Shown piece after piece: positions 53,049 through 61,166 of a DNA stretch of 64,000 bases. The translations under genes and the position numbers were made by a program. Location: contig NZ_JAJFZM010000002.1 in assembly GCF_020733705.1 (NCBI RefSeq), positions 806,001 to 870,000 of the forward strand. The letters run 5' to 3'. Origin of the DNA: Nocardia australiensis (GTDB lineage: Bacteria > Actinomycetota > Actinomycetes > Mycobacteriales > Mycobacteriaceae). The notes beneath the pieces are model-generated. The model did no database searches. It worked only from the letters and a program-made list of their open reading frames with translations, and had not been told where the DNA came from. Every line of letters starts with the position of its first letter. The stretch's first letter is position 1.

Positions 53049-53411
53049 GTGGGCGCGATCAAGGGCGCGAACCTGGCCCTGATGTTCCTGCTGGAACTGG
53101 GAGTGCTTGTCGGAGTATGCGTGTGGGGTTTCACGCTGCCGTCGGGTCCGATCACCCGGATCGTCGCCGGGGTGGGCACGCCCGCACTGTTCCTCATCAT
53201 GTGGGCGCTGTTCGGTGCCGCGAAGGATGCACGGTTCCGGCTTGTCGGCGGGTGGCGTGTCGCCTTGGAGCTGCTGTGGTTCGGCGGCGGCGCACTGGCC
53301 TGGTACGAGGTAGCGGGATGGATGGCCGGGGTGGGCTTCTTCGCGTTGTGGACGATCACCGCTGTGGTGCGGGCCGGTTGGCAGGGCGGCCTGATCGTCG
53401 ATGTGCCGTGA
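53049..53411 (+). CDS. YrdB/DUF2568 family membrane protein
   Basis: A 120-residue protein. It has four hydrophobic segments: GANLALMFLLELGVLVGVCV, ITRIVAGVGTPALFLIMWAL, WRVALELLWFGGGALAWYEV and AGVGFFALWTITAVVRAGWQ. This matches the small YrdB/DUF2568 integral membrane family. Start GTG 53049 with AAGGAGGACGACC just before it. It follows the MMPL gene by 32 bp and may be in the same operon. The function is not known. Confidence 0.85.
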   Translation: MGAIKGANLALMFLLELGVLVGVCVWGFTLPSGPITRIVAGVGTPALFLIMWALFGAAKDARFRLVGGWRVALELLWFGGGALAWYEVAGWMAGVGFFALWTITAVVRAGWQGGLIVDVP

Positions 53412-53460
53412 CTGTCGCGAGAATCAGCCGCACGACCCCGGCTTCGGCCGAGTCCGGACC

Positions 53461-54363
53461 CTAGCGCCGGACCGGTAGCACGAGTTGGGCGCCGGTGACG
53501 GGATGGTCGAGGACCTCGACGGGATGTTGGTAGACGCGGCTGAGGAGTTCGGTGGTGAGTACCGCGCGAGGGGGGCCGTCGGCGGCGACACGGCCGGATT
53601 CCAGGACCGCGACGCGGTCGGCGTATGCGGCGGCGATGCCGAGGTCGTGCAGGACGACCACGACGGCGGCGCCGGCTTCGGCGCGAGCGGTGGCCAGGTG
53701 TAAGACCGCCTCTTGATGGCCCAGGTCGAGGGCGGCGGTGGGTTCGTCCAGCAGCAGCGTAGCGGTGTCCTGGGCGAGCACACGTGCGAGTGCAACACGG
53801 GCGCGTTCACCGCCCGAGAGGGTCGGAAACGCCCGGGCGGCAAGGTGTTCGACATCAGCGGCGCTCATGGCGGCGTCGATTTTCGTGTCGTCGAGCTCAC
53901 GCAGTTCGGTACGCACCCATGGCGCACGTCCCATGGCGACGACCTCACGGGCGGTGAACGGGAACCCGACGATGTGACTCTGTGGCAGCACCGCCCGACG
54001 GCGAGCCATATCCAGCGGCGACCAGTCACCGACCGATCGGCCATCGAGTTCGACCGTCCCCTCGGAGGGGGCGAGTTCACCGGCCAGCGCGGCCAGCAAC
54101 GTGGACTTCCCGGCACCATTGGGCCCAACCAACGCCACTACCTCCCCTGCGGCGACTTCGAAGTCCACTGCCTCGAGCACCCGGCGCGGCTGCGCGCCAC
54201 CCACACGCCTGTCGACACTGACCCCCGCAGCGCACAGGGTGACGGTTCCACGCGGGGTCGGCTCCGGCAGATCGTGCCCGCGTGCAAACAGTCCACCGAT
54301 CCCATGTCGAACGCCACTCATACCCGACCGTGCAGCCGGCAAACGGCCGCGCATCATGCCCAA
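53461..54363 (-). CDS. hmuV: haemin ABC transporter ATP-binding protein
   Basis: A 300-residue protein. Walker A reads VGPNGAGKSTLLAALAGELA, the Q-loop LPQSHIVGFPFTAREVVAMG, the signature LSGGERARVALARVLAQ and Walker B LLLDEPTAALDLGH, with the H-loop in VVVLHDLGIAAAYADRVAVL. It couples ATP hydrolysis to haem uptake with the permease encoded just upstream (10-bp overlap). The N-terminal 40 residues have no family match, so the true start could be later. It is the last gene of the hmuT-hmuU-hmuV unit. Confidence 0.92.
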   Translation of the reverse strand: MGMMRGRLPAARSGMSGVRHGIGGLFARGHDLPEPTPRGTVTLCAAGVSVDRRVGGAQPRRVLEAVDFEVAAGEVVALVGPNGAGKSTLLAALAGELAPSEGTVELDGRSVGDWSPLDMARRRAVLPQSHIVGFPFTAREVVAMGRAPWVRTELRELDDTKIDAAMSAADVEHLAARAFPTLSGGERARVALARVLAQDTATLLLDEPTAALDLGHQEAVLHLATARAEAGAAVVVVLHDLGIAAAYADRVAVLESGRVAADGPPRAVLTTELLSRVYQHPVEVLDHPVTGAQLVLPVRR

Positions 54364-55502
54364 CCTCCGGCACGGGCTCGGGTGCGGCGCAGCAGCCAGA
54401 AGAAGAATGGGCCGCCGATCAGGGAGGTGAGCATGCCGAGGGGGAGATCGGCGTTGTCGACCAGGGAGCGGGCACCGACGTCGGCGGCCAGCAACACGAC
54501 GGCGCCGATGATGGCGCTCAACGGGACGAGCACCCGGTGGCCGGGCCCAACGAGCATGCGCACCACATGCGGGACGATCAGGCCGACGAACAGGACGATA
54601 CCGGTGAACGCGACACCGGCGGTGGCGAGGATCGCGACGACCACGATCACGTTGCGGCGCAGTCGTTCCACGTCGACACCGAGATGGCGTGCGGCGGATT
54701 CACCGAGTGCGAGCAGGTCCAGTCGAGGCCCGATCAGGACTGCGGCGAGGACACCGCACGCGGTGAGTGGGGCGACGACGCGCACCGCTTCCCAGGTGGC
54801 GCCGTTCAGACTGCCCAACTGCCAGAACACGATCTGATCGCGGGCGGCCGGTGAGGCAACGAACAACAGTAACGCGATCAGCCCACCCGCGAACGCGTTG
54901 ATCGCGACACCGGTGAGCACCAGCGTGACAACCTCGGTACGACCATTCGAGCGCGACAGCAGATACACCAGCAGCGTGGTGGCCAAACCGGCGACGAACG
55001 CCGCCGCCGCGACCGACCAGGCGGCCACGAACGCGCCTCCCACCACGATGACCGTGCCCGCTCCGACCGCCGCACCCGCCGACACCCCGATCACACCGGG
55101 CTCGGCCAGTGGGTTGGCGAACACTCCCTGCAACAATGCACCCGCTGTCGCCAGCGCGGCCCCGACCAGCATGGCCAGCACCACACGCGGGAAACGCACC
55201 TGCCACAACGTCACCTCACCGGCGGGATGCGCGGGCATCGGCCCCCAATCCAACCCGATCCGATGCAGCACGCTGCCCGCCACCTCGGCGGGTGTGGTCG
55301 GCACCTGCCCGATTGCCGCGGAAGCCAACGCCAGCACAATCAGTGCCGCGATCGCGACAATGAAGACGATCGTGGTACGCGAACGCCCCCGACTCACGGG
55401 TGCGACCGGCCGTGGTTCGTGCGGCATCGCCTCGTCCGCTGTCGCACTCCCGGGTGCTTCGATACGTGGGGAGGCAGCGCTGCCGGGGGGCGATTCGTTC
55501 AT
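54354..55502 (-). CDS. hmuU: haemin ABC transporter permease (FecCD family)
   Basis: A 382-residue protein. The FecCD pattern reads RFPRVVLAMLVGAALATAGA, then LLQGVFANPLAEPGVIGVSA and GVAFTGIVLFVGLIVPHVVR, with about 10 membrane segments. Start ATG 55502 is preferred because the polar head precedes the first helix. It overlaps hmuV by 10 bp and lies 136 bp after hmuT on the same strand. It forms the channel for haem or Fe-chelate import through the inner membrane. Confidence 0.92.
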   Translation of the reverse strand: MNESPPGSAASPRIEAPGSATADEAMPHEPRPVAPVSRGRSRTTIVFIVAIAALIVLALASAAIGQVPTTPAEVAGSVLHRIGLDWGPMPAHPAGEVTLWQVRFPRVVLAMLVGAALATAGALLQGVFANPLAEPGVIGVSAGAAVGAGTVIVVGGAFVAAWSVAAAAFVAGLATTLLVYLLSRSNGRTEVVTLVLTGVAINAFAGGLIALLLFVASPAARDQIVFWQLGSLNGATWEAVRVVAPLTACGVLAAVLIGPRLDLLALGESAARHLGVDVERLRRNVIVVVAILATAGVAFTGIVLFVGLIVPHVVRMLVGPGHRVLVPLSAIIGAVVLLAADVGARSLVDNADLPLGMLTSLIGGPFFFWLLRRTRARAGGWA

Positions 55503-55638
55503 GGCCGCACCCCACCCGTGCACGATTGCACCGTCACCGATGACGTTGTGCTCATAGCCGGCCCGCACGCACGCGTCCACCGACGATCGCTGGCGGTCTC
55601 GAAACTCGTTGCCCCGATGACGCGTTCGGTATCCGCGA

Positions 55639-56715
55639 TCATGCCGGTTCGGTGCCGTACACGGCCTCACTGAGGGCAGAGATGACGCGGCCGGTATTGG
55701 GGCCGAAACTCAACAGCACCGCATCCGACATATCGACTATCCGTTTATTGCGGCCCGCCGGGGTTTGCGCGATGCCGGGCACCTTCTCCAAACCCTCGAC
55801 GCCGCCGACGGATTTCAGTCCATCGGACATGACCAGCAGGACGTCGGGGGCGGCGCCGATCATGGCTTCACTGGTGATCGCGACGAATGGTTCTTTCAGT
55901 CCGGCCACGGCGCCCGCATCGTGTGCGCCGAGCGCGGCGATCAACGCGTCCGCACCCGAACCCGGTCCCGCCAGCATTGTGATGGCGCTGCTACGCAGAT
56001 ACAGGAAAGCGATGGTGAGCGGGGTGTCCTGTTTGGGGACCGCGGCGGTGGCGGTGGCGATCTCGTCACGGGTGCGTTGCGCGAGTTGCTGCCCGCGATC
56101 GGCGATGCCGAGCGCGCCCGCGACTGCCTCGATCTGCGGGATGACGCCGTCCATGGTGCGTTGCGGATCGAAGTAGATGACCGTGACACCCGCCGCGCGC
56201 AGCTGTTCACGCACTGCGGGTGCGGCGCTGGTGCTATCGGTGAGGAACACCGAAGGGCGCAGCGCCAGAATGGATTCCACGTTCAGCGAACCGCTACCAC
56301 CGGTCACGTTGGGCAGGTTCTGCACGGCGGGGAAGGCGCCGGCGGTGCTGCGGCCGACGAGTTTCGATCCCATACCCAACGCCCACACCGTCTGGGTGAG
56401 GGTGCCGTAGCGGTCAGCGGCGATGATGCGACTCGTGTCGGTGACGGTGACTTCGGATCCATCGAACGAACGCACCGTCACCGGCAGCGCCGGTACGGGT
56501 TCCGGGCCGATCGGCACCGGATCCACATCCGTCAGCTTCGCGGTGGACTGTCCTTGCCGACCGGAGCTCACCGCATCGCCGCTGGTACCACACGCGGTAG
56601 CACCGACAAGCAGCAGCAGCGCCAGGACCGCCAGTACGGCGCGCCGCCCACCGGTTCGCGCACGGTCGACCCTACGCGCCGGATCAACCGCGGTCCTGGA
56701 CGTCGCACACCTCAT
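55639..56715 (-). CDS. hmuT: haemin-binding lipoprotein of the ABC transporter
   Basis: A 358-residue protein. The N-terminal signal has VLALLLLVGATAC, a lipobox. The periplasmic-binding fold reads SRIIAADRYGTLTQTVWALG, then GSLNVESILALRPSVFLTDS and AGVTVIYFDPQRTMDGVIPQ, typical of HmuT-type haem-binding lipoproteins (TroA/BtuF fold). It delivers haem to HmuU. A DtxR/IdeR-like box sits directly against ATG 56715, leaving no room for a normal ribosome site. Translation may therefore be leaderless, or the real start may be a little downstream. Confidence 0.9.
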   Translation of the reverse strand: MRCATSRTAVDPARRVDRARTGGRRAVLAVLALLLLVGATACGTSGDAVSSGRQGQSTAKLTDVDPVPIGPEPVPALPVTVRSFDGSEVTVTDTSRIIAADRYGTLTQTVWALGMGSKLVGRSTAGAFPAVQNLPNVTGGSGSLNVESILALRPSVFLTDSTSAAPAVREQLRAAGVTVIYFDPQRTMDGVIPQIEAVAGALGIADRGQQLAQRTRDEIATATAAVPKQDTPLTIAFLYLRSSAITMLAGPGSGADALIAALGAHDAGAVAGLKEPFVAITSEAMIGAAPDVLLVMSDGLKSVGGVEGLEKVPGIAQTPAGRNKRIVDMSDAVLLSFGPNTGRVISALSEAVYGTEPA

Positions 56716-56734
56716 GCAGGCAAGGCTAACTTGC
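56716..56734 (-). promoter_or_regulatory. DtxR/IdeR-like iron box before hmuT
   Basis: The minus strand reads GCAAGTTAGCCTTGCCTGC. Twelve of 19 bases match the DtxR consensus TTAGGTTAGCCTAACCTAA, and the core GTTAGCCT and CCT match fully. It directly abuts the hmuT ATG. Iron-loaded DtxR/IdeR would repress haem uptake here. Confidence 0.6.
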
Positions 56735-56735
56735 G

Positions 56736-57710
56736 TCACTGTGTGCGTGCACTGACGTCGTCGAGAGCGGCGGCGATCGCCCGTGGCAGCTCGAGGGTCT
56801 CGGCGGCGATGACACCGGTCAACTGGCCGATATCGCGGGCACCGACGATCATGCTGGCGACGCCGGGCCGATCCCGGATCCAGGCCAGTGCCACGGCCAG
56901 CGGCGAAGTGGCCAGCCCGTCGGCGGCGGTGACCAGCGCCTCGACCACCCGGGTCGCGCGTTCATCGAGGCGCTGGCGGATCTCCGCGGCGGTGGCCTCG
57001 TCGGCGCCTCGCGAATCGGCGGGAACACCGTTACGGTATTTGCCGGTGAGGATGCCCCCGGCCAGCGGCGCCGAGGCGATCAGCCCGACACCGTGATGAT
57101 CGGCGGCGGGCAGCAGGGCGCTCTCGCTGTCACGCGCCAACAGCGAGTACGGCGCTTGGGCGACACTGATCGGCGCGATGGCGGCGAGGCTGGCCAGCTG
57201 CCAGGACGCGAAACCGCGCACACCCGCATAACGCACCCGTCCCGACCGCACCACGTAATCGAGGGTGGCGGCCACCTCATCGAGCGGGGTCCGCGGATCC
57301 CAGGCCGCGACATTCCAGATATCGAGGTAATCGGTGCCGAGTTCGAGCAACGTCCGATCGAGCTGACGCAGCAGCGTGCGCCGCGAGGCATCGATCGTAG
57401 GGGGAGCGGGCTCCCGCGCGGGCACCGACGGATCCACCGACGTGGCCACCGTCCCCGGGACGACACCAGCACAACCACTGAGCACGAGATCATCGCGGGA
57501 AACCAGATCGCCGAGCAGCTCGGCCAGAATCCGTTGCGCCGCACCGCCACCGTAGGTGGGGGAGGTGTCCACCAGGGTGCCGCCCGCCTCCGCGAACGCC
57601 ACCAACTGCACAGCGGCCTCGTCGGTATCGGTGTGCGAACCCCAGGTATGAGTCGCCAAACCTATTCGGGACACCCGTAGCCCGCTGTGGCCGACCGTCC
57701 GCTGTTCCAT
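56736..57710 (-). CDS. aldo/keto reductase
   Basis: A 324-residue protein. It starts MEQRTVGHSGLRVSRIGLAT, then AGGTLVDTSPTYGGGAAQRI (catalytic Asp and Tyr) and RTLLELGTDYLDIWNVAAWD. The late WIRDRPGVASMIVGARDIGQ binds the NADPH phosphate. The usual catalytic Lys (in L-S/T-K) is at LVLSGCAGVV, where Lys is not obvious; this is unusual. Some members are K+-channel-like or oxidoreductases with altered activity. It is next to hmuT on the same strand, but its stop lies beyond the iron box, so it is upstream of it. Confidence 0.85.
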   Translation of the reverse strand: MEQRTVGHSGLRVSRIGLATHTWGSHTDTDEAAVQLVAFAEAGGTLVDTSPTYGGGAAQRILAELLGDLVSRDDLVLSGCAGVVPGTVATSVDPSVPAREPAPPTIDASRRTLLRQLDRTLLELGTDYLDIWNVAAWDPRTPLDEVAATLDYVVRSGRVRYAGVRGFASWQLASLAAIAPISVAQAPYSLLARDSESALLPAADHHGVGLIASAPLAGGILTGKYRNGVPADSRGADEATAAEIRQRLDERATRVVEALVTAADGLATSPLAVALAWIRDRPGVASMIVGARDIGQLTGVIAAETLELPRAIAAALDDVSARTQ

Positions 57711-57932
57711 CACCGAGTCCGCGCTTTCGTCACGGCGCCAAGCGTAAAGGGCGTGACGCGACAAAGTCCGCCGACAGCCCGCGCGGAGGCGAAGCAGCCG
57801 CCTCGAGCGCGCGTTGCCGCGACACTGTACTGTCGCTGCGTGATTGCGGCGGTGACCATCTCGAGGTGACCGGCCGCGAACCAATTACTCAGTCCGAATG
57901 GATATTTCGGATGAGAACTATGAGGAGGGTAC
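57711..57932. other. divergent intergenic region, aldo/keto reductase / uppP
   Basis: A 222-bp region with promoters for both directions expected. A strong AGGAGGG lies at about 57921-57927 for uppP. No other signal placed. Confidence 0.45.
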
Positions 57933-58889
57933 GTGGTCGGCGAGTCCATGACCTGGCTACAGGCGCTGGTACTCGGTCTGGTGCAGGGTCTCACAGAATT
58001 CCTGCCGGTCTCCTCCTCGGCGCATCTGCGCATCGTGTCGGGAATCTTCTTCGGCGACGACGCGGGCGCGTCGTTCACCGCGGTCACCCAGCTGGGCACC
58101 GAAGCGGCCGTCCTGGTGTACTTCGCCAAGGACATCTGGCGGATCGTGCGCGCCTGGTGCACCACGCTGCTGTTGCGCGTGCGCGAACGCTCCAGGCAGG
58201 GTGTCCCGATCGAGGACCAGGTCACGATGAAACTTCCCGTCGTGACCGGCCGCCATGCCGCGGCCGCAACCAGCGTGCTCGAAGACGACGCGCAACGCGA
58301 ACTGGACTACCGCATCGGCTGGTATGTGATCATCGCGACCATCCCGATCGGCGTGCTCGGCCTCGTGTTCAAGGATCAGATCCGCACCGGCGCCCGCAAT
58401 CTGTGGCTGATTTCGTTCATGTTGATCGTGTTCGCGCTGGTCATCGCCGCAGGCGAATACTACGGGCGCAAAATACGCCCGATCGAACAGCTGACCACCC
58501 GTGACGGACTGGTCATGGGTTTCGCCCAATGCCTTGCCCTGATCCCGGGCGTGTCACGCTCCGGCGCGACCGCGACGGCGGGCCTTTTCCTCGGTTTGGA
58601 GCGGGAAGCGGCGGTGCGGTTCTCATTTCTGCTCGCGATTCCGGCGGTGACCGCTTCGGGCCTGTTCAGCCTGCCCGATGCATTCGAACCCGCGGGCGAG
58701 GGTCTCAACGCCAGCGGCCCGCAGCTGCTGGTCGCGACCATCGTGGCCTTCGTAGTCGGCTATGCGTCGGTCGCGTGGCTGCTGAAGTTCGTGGCGAAGC
58801 ATTCATTGAACTGGTTCGTCGGCTATCGCATCGTGCTCGGCCTGACCGTGATGGGTCTGCTGGCGGGCGGGGTGGTGTCGGCGACATGA
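57933..58889 (+). CDS. uppP: undecaprenyl-diphosphatase (BacA/UppP)
   Basis: A 318-residue membrane protein. The first conserved motif is VQGLTEFLPVSSSAHLRIVS (Glu and Ser-Ser-Ala-His). The second is ALIPGVSRSGATATAGLFLG (PGxSRSG). It has about 8 helices and a longer cytoplasmic loop near residues 85-115 (VRERSRQGVPIEDQV), as in the M. tuberculosis enzyme Rv2136c. It recycles undecaprenyl pyrophosphate for peptidoglycan and gives bacitracin tolerance. Start GTG 57933 has AGGAGGG 6-12 bases before it; ATG 57948 would remove MVGES. It begins the uppP-PGM-DUF3090-SCO1664 run. Confidence 0.95.
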   Translation: MVGESMTWLQALVLGLVQGLTEFLPVSSSAHLRIVSGIFFGDDAGASFTAVTQLGTEAAVLVYFAKDIWRIVRAWCTTLLLRVRERSRQGVPIEDQVTMKLPVVTGRHAAAATSVLEDDAQRELDYRIGWYVIIATIPIGVLGLVFKDQIRTGARNLWLISFMLIVFALVIAAGEYYGRKIRPIEQLTTRDGLVMGFAQCLALIPGVSRSGATATAGLFLGLEREAAVRFSFLLAIPAVTASGLFSLPDAFEPAGEGLNASGPQLLVATIVAFVVGYASVAWLLKFVAKHSLNWFVGYRIVLGLTVMGLLAGGVVSAT

Positions 58890-58905
58890 TCGTTAGGCTG
58901 GCCCC

Positions 58906-59700
58906 ATGACGGTGATCCTGCTACGGCACGGTGTGTCCACCTCGAACACCGCCCACACCCTCGCCGGTCGCAGCGCCGGTGTCGAGCTGACCGACCGTGG
59001 CACCGAACAAGCCGAGGCCGTCGCCGAGCGACTCGCCGAACTCCGGATCGAGCACATCGTGGGTTCGCCACTGTTGCGCTGCCAGCGAACGGTGGCACCG
59101 CTGGCACGCAAACTCGGGCTGGAACCGGAGTACGACGACCGGCTCATCGAGGTCGATTACGGCGACTGGACCGGCAAAGCTCTCGCCGACCTGTTGACCG
59201 AACCGCTGTGGAAGGTGGTGCAGCGGCACGCGTCAGGCGCGGTGTTCCCCGGCGGGGAGGGGCTAGCGCAGGTGCAGGCGCGAGCGGTCTCCGCGATCCG
59301 TGAACACGACCGGGTATTCACCCAACAGCACGGCCGCGACGCGCTGTGGGTGGCGTGCACACACGGTGACGTCATCAAATCCGTACTCGCTGACGCGTTG
59401 GGCATCCACCTCGACGGCTTCCAGCGCATCGTCGTGGAACCGGCGTCGATCAGCGTTGTCCGCTACACACCGACCGCACCGTATGTGTGGCGGCTCAACG
59501 ACACCGGCACTGATCTGTCCGCGCTCACACCACCCGATCCGCCTCGCGCCGAAGCAGATTCCCGCACCGACGCGTCCGCCGACTCCGGCGACTCGGCGGA
59601 CGCCGAACCGGTAGACACCTCCGGACCGGTACCCGGCGGGGAGGTCGGTGGTAGCGCGAACGCGGATAATGGGAATGCGGAGCGCAGAGATTCCTTGTAA
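58906..59700 (+). CDS. histidine phosphatase (phosphoglycerate mutase-like) with acidic tail
   Basis: A 264-residue protein. The catalytic RHG is in MTVILLRHGVSTSNTAHTLA. EVDYGDWTGKALAD and CTHGDVIKSVLADAL (second His) follow. Residues 1-205 match the MSMEG_4193 type of histidine phosphatases and Rv2135c in position. The last 60 residues are an acidic, Ser/Asp/Pro-rich tail (ADSRTDASADSGDSADAEPV), probably disordered. It is 16 bp after uppP. The substrate is unknown; a phosphosugar or phospholipid head group is possible. Confidence 0.9.
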   Translation: MTVILLRHGVSTSNTAHTLAGRSAGVELTDRGTEQAEAVAERLAELRIEHIVGSPLLRCQRTVAPLARKLGLEPEYDDRLIEVDYGDWTGKALADLLTEPLWKVVQRHASGAVFPGGEGLAQVQARAVSAIREHDRVFTQQHGRDALWVACTHGDVIKSVLADALGIHLDGFQRIVVEPASISVVRYTPTAPYVWRLNDTGTDLSALTPPDPPRAEADSRTDASADSGDSADAEPVDTSGPVPGGEVGGSANADNGNAERRDSL

Positions 59701-59771
59701 ACGAGTAGTCGGCGTGGTGGATGTCCGGGCGCCGTGGGTAGTCGATCAGGGTCACGTATCAGGAGGTGCAT

Positions 59772-60356
59772 GTGTCACGAGCAATCCATGTATTCCGCAC
59801 CCCCGATCGTTTCGTCGCCGGGACAGTCGGTGAGCCGGGCGATCGTTCATTCTATCTGCAGGCCGTGCAGGAACCGAGAGTCGTGAGTGTGCTGCTCGAG
59901 AAGCAGCAGGTGAAGGTGCTCGCCGACCGCATGGGATTGCTGCTGGACGAGGTCGCGCGCCGGTTCGGCGCCGAGGTCCCTCCGCAGGCCGACGATGTGA
60001 GTGACGTCGACCCGCTGGTGACCCCGATCGATACGGAGTTCCGGGTCGGCACCATGGGTTTGGGCTGGGACGCCGACGCGAATGCCGTGGTGGTGGAGTT
60101 GCTGGCGATCACCGAAACCGAGGTCGACGAATCGGTGGTCCTCGACGACACCGAGGAGGGCCCGGACGCGGTGCGGGTGTTTCTTACACCGATCCAGGCG
60201 CGCGAGTTCGCGCTGCGATCGACGCGAGTGATCGCCGCCGGACGCCCGCCATGCCCGCTGTGTGGTGAGCCGCTCTCGTCGCGCGGGCATATGTGTGTGC
60301 GCACCAACGGCTACAAGCGCGGGGATATCTTCGGCACCGCCGAGCTCGAGGAGTAG
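59772..60356 (+). CDS. DUF3090 family protein
   Basis: A 194-residue protein. It begins SRAIHVFRTPDRFVAGTVGE, then RVVSVLLEKQQVKVLADRMG and a late zinc-like RPPCPLCGEPLSSRGHMCVR with three cysteines and a histidine. This matches DUF3090 of actinobacteria. Start GTG 59772 has AGGAGG 6-11 bases before it; GTG 59766 would add two residues and overlap that site. It overlaps nothing, but the next start is 4 bp later, so it is one operon with the SCO1664-like gene, as in Rv2134c-Rv2133c. Confidence 0.9.
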   Translation: MSRAIHVFRTPDRFVAGTVGEPGDRSFYLQAVQEPRVVSVLLEKQQVKVLADRMGLLLDEVARRFGAEVPPQADDVSDVDPLVTPIDTEFRVGTMGLGWDADANAVVVELLAITETEVDESVVLDDTEEGPDAVRVFLTPIQAREFALRSTRVIAAGRPPCPLCGEPLSSRGHMCVRTNGYKRGDIFGTAELEE

Positions 60357-60359
60357 CCG

Positions 60360-61166
60360 GTGGCAGTGGCCCCATGGCATCACGCCGAGTTGACGGTGAT
60401 CGGACGGGTGAGTGTCGCGAGCAATGTCACCCTGGTCTGTGACGCGGCGGGTATCACGGGCCCGGACGGTTCGCCGTTGCGTGTGGTGTACAAGCCGGTG
60501 CGCGGCGAGCTGCCGTTATGGGACTTCCCTGACGGCACCCTCGCCGGTCGTGAAGTGGCGTCGTATCTGATTTCGGAAGCGCTCGGGTGGGGTGTCATCC
60601 CGGAAACGATCTTGCGCGACGGCCCCTATGGTCCCGGCATGGTGCAGCGCTGGGTGGACGCGGTCGACAATCACACCGAGGCGGGCAATCGGCTCGATTT
60701 GGTGGATCTGGTCCCGCCGGATGCGGTTCCGGATGGTTTCTGCGAGGTGTTGCGCGCGCAGGATCCGGCGGGCAACGAGGTGTCGCTGGTGCACGCCGAC
60801 GATCCGCGCCTGCAGCGCATGGCAGTACTGGATGTGCTGCTCAACAATGCCGACCGCAAAGGCGGGCACGCTATCGAGGGCGTCGACGGCCAGGTGTACG
60901 GCGTAGACCACGGCATCTGCCTGCATAGCGAGCACAAACTGCGCACGGTGTTGTGGGGTTGGGCGGGCCGCGCAATCGAGCCGGATCTGATCGAGGATGT
61001 CACCGTGTTCGCGAAGGCGCTGCCCGACCGGCTCGCCGACACGCTGGCCGCACACCTCACCGACACCGAGATCGAAGCGCTCGCGCGGCGCACCCAGGAT
61101 CTGCTCGACAATCCGGTGATGCCGACACCACGCACGGCCCGCCCGATTCCCTGGCCCGCCTTCTGA
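60360..61166 (+). CDS. SCO1664-family (PI3/4-kinase-like) protein
   Basis: A 268-residue protein. It reads RVVYKPVRGELPLWDFPDGT (Lys expected to bind phosphate), then VLLNNADRKGGHAIEGVDGQ and VYGVDHGICLHSEHKLRTVL. The NNADRK and VDHG motifs mimic the catalytic loop (DR..N) and metal site (D.G) of PI3/4- and HipA-like kinases. It is the counterpart of Rv2133c. The kinase substrate is unknown. Start GTG 60360 is 3 bp after the DUF3090 stop. It is convergent with the LLM flavoprotein; the two genes abut at 61166/61167. Confidence 0.85.
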   Translation: MAVAPWHHAELTVIGRVSVASNVTLVCDAAGITGPDGSPLRVVYKPVRGELPLWDFPDGTLAGREVASYLISEALGWGVIPETILRDGPYGPGMVQRWVDAVDNHTEAGNRLDLVDLVPPDAVPDGFCEVLRAQDPAGNEVSLVHADDPRLQRMAVLDVLLNNADRKGGHAIEGVDGQVYGVDHGICLHSEHKLRTVLWGWAGRAIEPDLIEDVTVFAKALPDRLADTLAAHLTDTEIEALARRTQDLLDNPVMPTPRTARPIPWPAF

